Assembly (NCBI GenBank): GCA_021307315.1
Contig: JAJSPD010000114.1
Coordinates: forward strand, 1 to 64,000
DNA: 64,000 bases
Direction of reading: 5' to 3'
DNA from: Bisporella sp. PMI_857
Lineage: Eukaryota > Ascomycota > Leotiomycetes > Helotiales > Helotiaceae
Position 1 is the first letter of the stretch. Each line of letters opens with the position of its first letter. Made by a program: the position numbers and the translations under genes. Positions 49,589-60,569 of the stretch are shown here, in pieces. The notes beneath the pieces were generated by a model that was not told the DNA's origin, did not search any database, and saw nothing but the letters and a program-made list of their open reading frames with translations.

Positions 49589-52016
49589 TTAATTTTCAAA
49601 TGGGCTTGTCATCATCGACACTTCGTCAGGGTAGAAATTACCGTCCATCAGCAACCCTTCCCAAACATCTGGATCCATAACATTCTGGTGCCAGAAGGGC
49701 TGGTTTCCTAAATCCGAGGATGTGTTCTCCACATAAGGGAGCATCACTGAAGGGCGTACCGAAAAGCCCCAGCTGTCATTCGCATAGGTAGGTTGATGGG
49801 ATCCCGGGCTTTCGCCAAGTTCCTCTTGAACATGAACCATATCTGACCTAGCCGAGTGTGTGACTGGCTTCTCGCTATTTCCAGCTGGCTGTTCAGCTGG
49901 CTCCGACTGCTTGGGCTTCTTGGACGACCAGTATTGCGTGACAACATTCCGCAGAAACCGCGCTTGGTAAGCACATCCCGTCGTAGGTGAAGCGCATTGT
50001 GCTCCGAAAGCCTCACTTGTCCTGGTAAGGACTTCGGTTATGGCTGACTCGGCGGTAAGAGGAAGGGCTTCTGGCATTGAGAGGAGAATCTACACACAGA
50101 TTAGCGGGAATGGAGGGGCTAAGGGCAGGAATCATAGGATTTCGTGCCTTGATGAGGAAGACTGCTGCATAGGCGGTCATCACATGTATCGAATCTTGCG
50201 CGTAGTAGAGCAGCTGCGCCGGCGCCAAAATGTCTATAATAGCTTGCAGCATCCCCAGTGCGCTGGTGTAAGATAGCCATAATGACCGTTTCGCTACGGT
50301 TGTCATATGCACCAGCATAATCTGCAGCCGTATAGAGTTGATGTACAGCCTCGTGTGCAATCCATAGAATCGGTACAGGAATTGATGGCAGGGCTCAAGA
50401 GACACTGCGCAGCGGTCAGTTGGGAGGCTATTTGCTAGAAGCTAGCTGGGCTGAAATATTGGACCTGGCTTACTTTGGTCAAAAACTTCGTTCCATTTCT
50501 TCTCCCATTTTTCGAGATCGGTATTGAACATGTTCAGTAGCATTTCGTGCTGCTGTTGGTTGCTCGACGAAGAGTCAATGTCCAAGACATCCAGCAAATC
50601 CGATGATAGGACTCGTAACTCCACAAATGCTGATAGAATTGCATCTCCGTTCTGAATGGCGAGTTCGTGGCGATGCCAAGTATCCGCTCTCCTCGCAAGG
50701 TCGTCAATATGCAACATCCACTGCTTGCCAAGCTGAAGGCTAATGCTGAGAGAATATTAAGGATGGAAGACTTGTATGTAGGCTACGACTTACCTCCGGT
50801 CATAAACAAATAATGTTAGCCACAAACGCTCAACATTTCTCCTTTCTCTAAGCTTTATGGGTGAGATAGCTGGCGGGGCTACATCAGCGTCCCGGGTCTG
50901 GGCTCTACGCCCTCGAAGCTCCACACACATTCGGCACGCATATCCAACCAATTGCCAGACCCGTTTGTCGTCTGGCTCTTTCCAATATGTTAATATTAAG
51001 ACCGCTTTAATGGTCTCGACGGATTTTTCTCCGTTAGTGAAAGCTTTCGCGAGAAGATCTTCTGAATGTCTGTGTAGCCTAGGATGCAAGTTGGGGTTGA
51101 AGATTTTGGCAGAGGCGGAGAGAATTGTTACGAGCAGAAGCGAAGAACGTCGCTGGATGTAATCAAATGTATGAAGAGTCGGATCAAAATGGATTATGTA
51201 TGGGGCCATGTACTTCAGGAAACTGCACCCGTTGTGGGAAATTAGGAAAGCTCTTGAGGAATGAGAAAAACATACCTATCAAACAACTGCATGGCCGATG
51301 GCAATGTTATCAGACCCATTGCCACTGGATCCTGGCTACGTTTATGATTAGAGTTCTTCGATAGTGCCTGTTGCGCTCGAGGAAGCCGGCCATCGGTCTC
51401 ACCCGCGGACCCAGCCTCTAGCACATTCTCCACAGAAAAGCTGCCAGCCATTGCGTGCCGATTCAGAAGTCGAAATGGCGAGAGGCCGTCGACCTTCTTG
51501 TCCTTTTCCGGAATTGCGGGTACACCACTTTCCCCAACCAATTGGCTCACTCTTGCTGGCTGGAGGGCAGGTGAGTGAGCTTGATGCTCTGCCATGGCTG
51601 GTTCATCCTCAAGAACCCGTAGCTGGCTATTGTCAATTGAAGCTGGCACAATGGCTTGACGAGAATGCCCTCGACCTATGGATACCCGAGCAGAATCATA
51701 TGAACGTGCTCGACCTCGTAATCTTATTAATCAGCATTGGCGGGTATGGACGAGTCAATGGCAAAACTCACTTTGTTCCTGGCTTTCGACCCCGGCGGTG
51801 ATTCTCATAGAAGCAGGTAAATTGCTTCCGTTGACAACGAAGGCAAATTGATGAGTCTTCGCTCGGCCAACATTTCATCTTCACCTTTCGACATGGAATA
51901 CATGCATTCTGGGTAATCTTTGGTCTGGAAATGTGATTAGAATTATGTTCAAATTGCTCAAACACAGTAAATACCGTTATCTTACCTTGCATCGTTTGTG
52001 ACGGAGGAGTTATCAT
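49589..52016 (-). CDS. Zn2Cys6 transcription factor, convergent with the reductase gene
   Basis: Six exons on the minus strand: 52016-51772, 51722-51276, 51222-50794, 50745-50474, 50404-50148, 50089-49589 (716 aa). The zinc cluster (ACIPCRKVKMKCWP, then C-x2-C and a last Cys) is followed by the basic stretch HRRGRKPGTK. The fungal-specific domain starts near DPVAMGLITLPSAMQLFDSF and includes LTYWKEPDDKRVWQLVG and ACRMCVELRGR. The intron at 50090-50147 uses a GC donor. The first exon contains a GTAAG that could be another donor at 51987, but its phase does not fit, so I read through it. The 3-prime end lies 85 bp from the end of the reductase gene. Confidence 0.82.
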
Positions 52017-52414
52017 GTTGAACCGGATGTGGATCCATCACGAGCGGTAAGCGGCGATGACCACTCTTTTTCTTGCGGCAGTTACCGCGCAGTAATCAGG
52101 CAGTATAGCAATGCACTGGTGTTTATATTCAATAAGAGTAGTACAGCACGTTTAAGCAAAGAGAGATATTGAAATTAAATTAGTGGAACACCGCTTCCGC
52201 TTCCGCTTCCGTAAAAGTGGGGTGGGAAAGATGAACCAATGACCTCCATAACCTAATCACTTGAGGTGTAAATCCATATGTCTTTGTGAAGTGAAAGCAT
52301 ATTTCAGACACTTCCAACTATCCGCCCCTCGCAACTTTGTTTTCCTCCAACAATGGTTCTGCTGGTGGGTTAGCATCGAGGCCACAGAGTGGAAGAACTA
52401 AACCCACATCCACC
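52017..52414. other. Upstream region of the Zn2Cys6 gene
   Basis: No gene seen. A hexamer CCGCTT is repeated in tandem near 52190-52206. Confidence 0.35.
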
Positions 52415-52834
52415 CTAAGTGACCGAATGCTCGTTTCCCTCCAAACCGACAATAGTAGTTTCCGCGTGGCTGAACGTCCTTGTCCCCGCCCGAACAATCT
52501 TCAACATTGACGGGCAGTTAGGATCAGGACAAGCCACAAGTGCATCTGAAGACATCCAGTCATTGGCGTGCGTCCTGCGTTGCTTGGCTGCCAATAAAGG
52601 AAGAACAGCACCTGTAAATTCTCAGCTTGGAATATAAGAGAACCTTCTGACTTCAAGAATGAGCTCACTGAGGCTGTAGACACTTATGCCTTGACCCGGT
52701 GGCAGGTAGAGCATCTCTCCGTGCAATTCGAAATAGTCGCCAGCTTTGGCACCGCAGAGAATTCGCTTTCCTGACGGACAGACGACTTCAACACGTAGAT
52801 CGTAGAGCTCGAAGGAGTCATCTGAGGTCGTCAT
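52415..52834 (-). CDS. TIGR04076-like small protein
   Basis: Two exons on the minus strand, 52834-52669 and 52611-52415 (120 aa). The order SFELYDLRVEVVCPSGKRI, GAKAGDYFELHGEMLYLP, PPGQGISVYSLSAVLPLL and CPDPNC matches the TIGR04076 family, small proteins of unknown role found in bacteria and fungi. The intron at 52612-52668 restores SAVLPLLAAKQR. Start chosen at MTTSDDS because the upstream in-frame codon is TTG. It lies between two regulator genes on the same strand. Confidence 0.75.
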
Positions 52835-53124
52835 ATTTGCGTGTGTTTGGATGGGGTAAAGCTCAGGCAAAATTCCTAGGTTCTTCAGGGGTCGTGGGAA
52901 GCCAAGACCGGTATCTTACTGTACGCTGTAAGAGGCTCGTTTAGGCCTAAACCCCCTAGTGGTCGGCGTTTGAAAATTGGCCGGTATTTTGAGCTAGAGG
53001 TATCTTTTGATGTTAGAGCTATCTTCTGCGCCTTCAAAAGATAGCCTTTATCAACAACGTACCAGAAAGTTCAACTGACTCGCGTGATACTATCTTGGAT
53101 CTCTCCTACTGTGCACCAATACTA

Positions 53125-55699
53125 CTATGATGCATTTGTTTGTATTGAGAAGTCCTTCGCAAATGATGTGGCCCACTTCATATGTTCCGCTTTCCTAATT
53201 ACCAAGAACACGTCTTGAACCCACTGCCTCTCTACGCCCCCCTCAGGCAGAGCATCGAACGCAGCACGAAGAGGACCCATCACTCGAGTGGCGTGATTTG
53301 GGACTGCTCGTATAGAATATTCTATACTTCTACAGATGAGACACGCCAGGCGATACTGCTCATAGGGCCCCAACTTCCCTTCCGTCCGCATATCAACAAA
53401 TGAGATTGTGAGGAGAGCGCTATAGTATAGGAGGAGTGCACGTGCAAGTTCGGGTTCAGGGTAGGTGATTGCAGTTGGGGAAATAAGTTCTCCACTTAAC
53501 TGGTCTCGACATCGGAAGATTGGAAACTGGGTATCTGAGGCCAAGGGAGATTGCAGTCCTCTTGGGACCTCTCCCTGACCTGGAAATTCCGATGGCCCGC
53601 TAATTGGGTCTGTATGTTCTATTTTCCACTTATGTAGACGATACTCAATATCAGCCACTGATGCCTGTAATATAGTCCGCTGACCTAGCATTTGAGAGCG
53701 TGATATAGAATTCGCCTTTGTAGCTGATTTAAGACTATCATGATATGCAAGGAGGGTAGGAATATCTGCCATGACGTCCAGGAGGTGTTGCACGAAGCCT
53801 TTCGGGCTGATAGACCAAGGAATTGTCTTCCATTCCTCCTTTGCAAGAAACGTTGGAGTTCGGCAGCCTATAGCTGTGGTGATCTAAATGCCTATTAATG
53901 TCTTTGAAATTTGTATAGCTTAATATCTGGAACCTTACCAAGTAATTACGAAGATTAGTAAAGCACAGATGTCCTGGGCCAGAAATATGACTTTGTGGCC
54001 CGCGAAACTCGATCAGTTTTGACGCGCCCAATATGTGATTAACCATGCTCTTCTCGGAAGTATTTTGAAGTAACTGAATATAACACTAAATTGAGCTTAT
54101 ATCATTTACAAGTATAATAAGGATACATTACCTCATAATGAATTGCCAAAATCACAGTGAGCAAAGTTGATAGTGATGTGCATTGGCCTGGAGACAACAA
54201 AGCGTTTTGCAACACTTTTAGGACATTGACATACAATTTTTGCGCTGCAAACACTATCCTTGAATCACCGATAGAGGATCCAAAATATGTTGCTGAGACA
54301 GATAGAATCACGTTATATATAGTCGGCGATGAGTGCCTGACCTCTGCAGCGACACGAAGACAGTCTGGAGATACGCGGCCTGACGGTGCGACTGTAGCAA
54401 AAGCGTCTAAAAACTTTTCTAAGAATACGTCATATATAGAAGTCTTGGACATACGTTGGCTAGTAGAAGGTGCCAGAGGGTAGCGCATTCCTAGCGGATG
54501 TTTAGGGACTGGACACTATTAGCTGTTGAACAAAAAGCAGAACTCACTAGAATATGAATTATGATGTTGGTATAGACACACCGTCTCTGTCCCTCGCTCT
54601 AGGGCCAGTTGCCTTCCGTAAAGTGGATTTCTCCTTTCTAAGTGCATTAATAGTCGTGGCTTTCACTTCCCACACGCTCTTATCATTGACCGGAGTGGCA
54701 TCTACAGTGCCCGAGTCTGGCTCCTCAGTTGCCGTATCCTTAATGTAGCCTGGATCCGTTTCTTCGTCTTTATGTACAGAAGAAGATGTTTGTGCTGCTT
54801 CACATACGGTCGTACAGTTAAGATTCTCGTCTGATCTCATTTGATGTATAGCTTGAGGCACACCACAAGGGAGGGTAATACTTGGTGGCTGCTGGTTCTG
54901 GTGAAAGCGTTGTATGTACTCTATAACTGAAAATTGGGCAGTCCTATCTCGAGCTGTGCGTTCAGAGCCATGCTTAAAGGGAGGATGCTGGGAAACAATA
55001 GCATCACGATCAACACTAGTCACACCGTCTTCAACTTCTTCCAGCGCCTTGGCAGGGGAACATGCTTTCCCACCCACATTTTCGCCATCCTTATTGTCAC
55101 TATCTTGGTCACCAGTACTTGCTTTTGTGAGCGATAAGGTCTCAACTGTGACTCGGAGCCTATGACTAATCTCGGGAGCCTGGTCTAAAACGCCACTTGC
55201 GAGAATCTTCCCTTCAAAGTCAAGTAATACCTTAGTCGTTTGAGAGATTGCATTCTCCATATTGAGAACTTGGTTTTCGAGTAATTGGATTTTGGTTTCT
55301 TGGCGGAGTCTAAAGGCTCGCTGCGCCAGTCTTATCTGAGTCCGACGCTTCTGTTGATAATCAATACACGTATTACTTGCCGCTGTTGTAGCTGAAGAAA
55401 GTACTTACGTCAGCTTCAGTCGAATATACAGGACTCAGTCTTGGTCTCCCTTTATGTTTGGCTAAATTTTTGCCATCATGGCCGCCATGCCTTGTCTTAT
55501 CAATTCTTCCTCGTTCACCCTTTGTTGCTAAGGTAAACTTGGTCGTACAATCCCTGCTTGATGCGGTAGGTTGACCGACTCTTTCGACAGGTGTTGTAAA
55601 GTACAATGACTCCGGTTCTAAGAAATTATCCATCTTTTTACACTTCCGGAGAATCCTTGAAACGCTATGCTCCTCAGCAGACAAGACACTCGTACTCAT
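53125..55699 (-). CDS. bZIP transcription factor with fungal-specific regulatory C-terminus
   Basis: Five exons on the minus strand: 55699-55409, 55350-54582, 54508-54132, 54073-53939, 53883-53125 (776 aa). After a polar N-terminus, KHKGRPRLSPVYSTEAD joins across the first intron to KRRTQIRLAQRAFRLRQE, a bZIP basic region, followed by a short zipper (QLLENQVLNMENAI). A disordered middle leads into about 380 residues starting KTSIYDVFLEKFLDAF and ending near FLVIRKAEHMKW, which resembles the fungal-specific transcription-factor domain usually attached to Zn2Cys6 clusters. The intron at 54509-54581 (GTGTGT donor) is what links the two halves; if wrong, there are two genes. It diverges from the MFS gene at 57009. 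Confidence 0.72.
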
Positions 55700-57008
55700 C
55701 TGATAAGAGTTCTCGCACAAGTCGCTAGGGTTCAAACCACAGCCTTGCTGAGGAGCAATATGAGCTCAGTGAAGTACGGCTGAGTTTGGAATGTACTTGA
55801 TCCACACTAGGATTAGACTATAGTAGACGTGTGAGGTCGTAGATGTGTTGCAGGAAGTCGCGTGAGATTCATCGAGAAGGTTATAGGTGTGGCCAGGAAT
55901 GCAGCTCCGTTTTCGAAGCTGAGTGTCTCACTACGTTGTGTTGCTTTTTGTGCCTTTACTCACCAATCGTACCACACAGCACGACTGACAAATAACCGCA
56001 GTGCGCCACGACACCGCAGAACCCAGGGATTCGCACGACGCACCGGAGAGGCCCCTACACACGCACAGATCAAATTGTTGGCACCCCATTTACCGTCGCA
56101 GCCACCTGTAAACCGATAAATGCATTTCTTTTTCGGCACCCTTGTTTCATTATGTTTCCGCCATCAACCCAATTTCTTTCTGCCTCTCTGGTTATACCGG
56201 TTCCCGTGGTAGTAGACATTAGTAACATATCTGCAAGTGAACTGTGCTGGCCTATTGCAACAATGGTGGGGTAGGTGGGAGCCTAGAGGAGTTCCGTAAA
56301 ATCATATGATTGGTCATTATCAGAAATGGATAGCTGCCACCAGCCACCTTAGAAAAAAAGCCTTCAATGGCTCTAAAAGGACCTGGGCAAAGGGATCGAA
56401 CCACCTGGCTGACACTAGTGGCATCTCCTGGCGGCATTTGCGCGGCTCCTTCCATGGCACGAGAACTTCGACTGACAGAGGCTGTGGTTAGAAAGTAGTA
56501 GCTGCAGCCTAAGTAGGCCCACTAATGATTGTCGTTTGCCCAAAATATTTAGAATATGGGCCGTGGGTTCGGGAATTCTTTTTCTGTGCCCTCCTTTGGA
56601 GGACTGATGGTGGAATTAGGTCTGTGCGCAACAAATACCTTATCATTCCCGTAAGCGTACCCTTGCTCTGCGTAGAGGTGACGGAACATATCAAGGCTTG
56701 CGAGTATGACCCATTCCAAAGGTGAAAGAGTTCCACAGATCAAATACCAAAGGCGACACATCATATAGTGCGCTACTGTCAACAGTAGTAATGCGATACT
56801 GTCTTTTCCTGAACAAATCTCAAGTTCTCCTATAATTTCAGACTATTTCTGCTTCTCAAGAAATACCCATATCCTTACTTTTTAACTAAAGCTTTGGAAG
56901 CATCCAGCCAAGATTTATTAACACCGCTTGCTTTGTCAAAACCCTAACAGCTGGCCCTTCCAGACAAGTTACAGCGTTCTTCTTTCCTTTAACTTTGATT
57001 GGAACAAA
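55700..57008. promoter_or_regulatory. Divergent upstream region of bZIP and MFS genes
   Basis: A 1.3 kb gap between divergent starts. Frames of 60-85 codons at 55862-56119 and 56252-56782 show no family resemblance. A tRNA-like box on the minus strand near 56396 does not fold (see rejected items). Confidence 0.4.
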
Positions 57009-58716
57009 ATGGAGGACGGTGGCGCACACAGCCCGGATTGCAAGAGCAAGGCCGACCAACAGAGAGTAGTGAAAGAGTGTGCCAATAATGCCAGTAGAAC
57101 CTGGAGAACAAATGAGAGCAGGACCACTGAAGGATTAGACGGGCAAGACCGGCAGCTGCATTATACTGCCAAGTATCGTGTGTACAAGAAACGTTGGGTT
57201 GGACTCGTACAGTTGGTTCTGCTCAATATTGTCGTAAGCTGGGACGTAAGTAATCATTCATGTTAAAGATCAGTCTCTTTCAGTTGTCGTGATAGAATGC
57301 TTACGACCATATACGGCGGTAGTGGATCTCCTTCTCCCCTGTGTCAACAACTTCCGCACAGTATTTTAATGTTTCCGAGACAGCAATTAATTGGATGAGC
57401 ACGTCGTTTCTCTTTTCTTTCTGCGTGGTCAGCCCGTAGGTCTCTGCTTCCTATCTATATCCCAACCATTTTACACATCACATGTTGACTCATTTTGTAA
57501 CTCCTAGGTTAGTAATTTGGGTCCTTAACAAAGGTGGGCCCAAACAAGCTATCATTTGGGCCAGCATGCTTCTTCTTGCAGGCAACTGGACGCGATATGC
57601 TGGCACACGAGCAACAGGAGGTCATTTCCGCGTTGTTATGCTGGGGCAAGTACTCTGTGGACTAGCCCAACCTTTTGCTCTCTCTGCGCCGTCAAGATAC
57701 AGCGATCTATGGTTCACTGCATCTGGCCGTATTGCAGCAACAGCTGTAATGTCCCTTGCAAACCCGTTCGGGGCAGCTGTAAGGCTTCTCTAGACCCTGG
57801 ATCATTAGTGCTAGCGCTAACGGTGTGATTCTAGCTGGGTCAATTAATCAACCCTTTCTTGGCTACCCAACCCTCGGATATCTCGAACATGACCCTCTAC
57901 ATAGCTATAATCTCCACCCTCGCTACCGCCCCCTCCTTCTTTATCCCCGCTCATCCACCTACGCCCCCTTGCCCCTCCGCTGAGGAGAAGAAACTCCCTC
58001 TCTCCTCGTCTTTCAAAACCGTCCGCACGTCCGCTACCTTCTGGCTCATCCTCATCCCCTTCTCTGTCTATGTGGGCCTCTTTAATTCTCTCTCTACCCT
58101 GCTAAACCAGATCCTATCCCCTTACGGCCTCTCCGAAAGCGCTGCTGGCATCTGTGGCGCCTTGCTTATCTTCGTTGGGCTGGTTGCTTCGGCGATCACT
58201 TCTCCAATCCTTGATCGTAGTAAGAAGTCCCTCCTGGCCATCAAACTTCTAGTTCCAATGATTGGCATCTGCTACCTTGGCTTCATCTGGGCTCCTCGCA
58301 CCCGCGCCAACGCTGCCCCTTTCGCCACCGCTTCCATTCTGGGCGCTGTCTCTTTCTGTCTTGTTCCTGTAATTCTCGAGTTCCTAGTTGAAACTTTGCA
58401 CCCAGTATCCCCTGAAATCACGTCTACGATCTGCTGGAGCGGTGGACAACTCTTTGGAGGCATCTTTCTCCTAGTCTCTAACACGCTGAAAGCGACCAAA
58501 GATGCCGATCCCCCATACAATATGCACCGTGCTCTTGTATTTCAAGCCGTCATTGCAGTGGCGGCCGTCCCATTGCCGCTGTGCATAGGATGGTTCGGCA
58601 TCGATGCAAAGGCCAGACGGACGGAAGCTGACAAGCGGTCTACAGAGCTAGAGGGGATAGGGATAGTGAATGTGGAAGCGGAAGGTGATGCGCTAAATCA
58701 GACTCATTTACCCTGA
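57009..58716 (+). CDS. MFS transporter, FLVCR-like (copy B)
   Basis: Four exons: 57009-57245, 57323-57435, 57508-57778, 57835-58716 (500 aa). Twelve hydrophobic helices are expected; readable landmarks are KKRWVGLVQLVLLNI, SPVSTTSAQYFNVSE, RLVIWVLN-like LVIWVLNKGGPKQAI, LANPFGAALGQLINPF and NQILSPYGLSESAAG. It is a paralogue of the gene at 27773-29647: exons 2 and 3 have exactly the same lengths (113 and 271 nt) and phases, while the last four exons of that gene correspond to one exon here. It has a longer polar N-terminus and a charged tail of about 45 residues. The substrate is unknown; animal FLVCRs carry choline, ethanolamine or heme. Confidence 0.82.
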
Positions 58717-60569
58717 AAATATAAATTCAAAGTCACAGTGCTAAGCTTACCGGCAGAGTAGTTATTATTAAACTGAAAATGACTATATAATTAATAGCTT
58801 TAAAAAGTTCTATGTTTATAGGAAAAACAATTCATTCAGCCATAACTCCAAACACTATGACATTGTACAATTAGTTCAGTCTTATGCCCTCCATTCTGTC
58901 GACCCACAATAAAAAGAGCACATACATTATTGACTGGGCTAGCCGTGAAGAATGGTGTTCATTGATGTTGACCCTATTCGTCTCCTGTCACAGAGAAGTG
59001 GGTCCGCACGTGCTCATGAGAGTGCGACCCACTCTCCTAGGCTATAAGAGACTACCTGGCTTGACCTCTAGGTTACAAGTAAGAATACACGCAAGTGCCG
59101 CACACATTTGCTTTAACTCTCATGAACTAAAAAGAGCTCTTGCGGGACGTACGAGCTGCTCCGTGACATCTCCCTTCGGGATAATTACACGACATCATGG
59201 AGACGGGGGATGATACGAGGATAGAGGGTGAGGGTGAACCGGGATATATCAGGATTATGAGGGGAAGACACACCATGTGTATTAAAGAGCGTGACACTTG
59301 CCTCTTGCAAACAGCATGGCGGGGCATTGGCGGAAAGAGACGGTTGACCATTTCTCTGTGTCCTTTCCTAGTATATTTGACGAGGCAGAAAGGGCATTGG
59401 GGATAATATATGCGTCGGGGACAGAGAATTGTGCTAATATGAGATATCACTTTACTCTGGAGTGAGTGGTAAGGCAGGAGTGTGAAAGATGTTGGATTCA
59501 TTTTTGATTTCGATATCACATAGGATGTTTTCAGAAGGCCGTGTGCTAGCTTGGCAAGGAAACCACCTAAATTGCGCCACCGCTTGGGAGAATCCACGCT
59601 AGTCTTTCTACGATCAAGTGGCGCCCGCATATGTAGCCTATTTTATCAGCCTGCTGAAATTTTGACCCTAATTGAGTGCTGGACAGCCACCCCAGAATGA
59701 TGTGCTCCAGCCAGTCAGATATCAGAAAACGGCTGGAGCGCTCGGGGTGCCTATTTGCTGAAAAAAAATGCACAGAACCGCTCCACACAGGAACTGGCCA
59801 ACGGGATGCGAGTAGCTTTTGCTTTTGATTCCCGTCTCTTTGTGCCACCGACCGAGCCGACCTCGTTTTTCTCAGGACGACTTCCTTGTTTAAGCCACCT
59901 CTCCGCTTGTAGACACGGCGCCTTTCTCGTCATCGCGAATAAGGCCATAATCGACGTCTCCGCCCTGCAGGGAAGGAATTGCAATAGGATGGTACTGCGC
60001 TGATGGCTGGATCCCGGAAGAGGATGCTGAGAACGAGCCTCTCAGCAATACAGCTTCTGTAAACTAGCTAATGAGTTCCGGCCGCGTTTCGCGTCATTAT
60101 GTCTCGTAGTACGGAGGCAGCTCCATTGCCATCGGCATCGGGATCCCAATGACGTCAATCCACCCCGCCCTGCTCTCCCTACGTTGCCTTCGCTCCTTTG
60201 CCATAATCTCATATACGCAGCTTCTTGGCGGGATCTCCACCTAGAAATCGGAACTGTCAACTTCGAAGCCTTTACTTCAAAAGGGCTATGGGTTTCCTAA
60301 TCGATTGTGCGATTATTTGAGGGACGATTCGCGGTGAAGACATTTCAACTGCCCATAAGATATAAATCTGGATATCAGGCAGGACCTTTCACCTGCATGG
60401 CGGCTCCCCAAAGTTGTACCTGCATGATTGCGGTGTACTGTACCAAATGCGGGGAGGGGGTACGGAGTACAAATACTTGGAGATGTCCAAGACCACGCTG
60501 AAGAGCCAAGCAAAGCCTTATGTCAATCAATTATCAATAGTGAATTGATCAAAAAATCTATCGCCTATC
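58717..60569. other. Gene-free stretch of 1.85 kb
   Basis: Several frames of 60-170 codons overlap on both strands (59127-59630 minus, 59755-60003 plus, 60307-60628 plus), but none has a motif or splice logic. No repeat family is evident. Confidence 0.35.

Noticed and set aside
54157..55165. Plus-strand frames across the bZIP gene
   Set aside because: They are shadows of the minus-strand coding exons.
56390..56470. tRNA gene on the minus strand (box GGTTCGATCC)
   Set aside because: No T-stem pairing around the box, no acceptable A box and no cloverleaf could be drawn.
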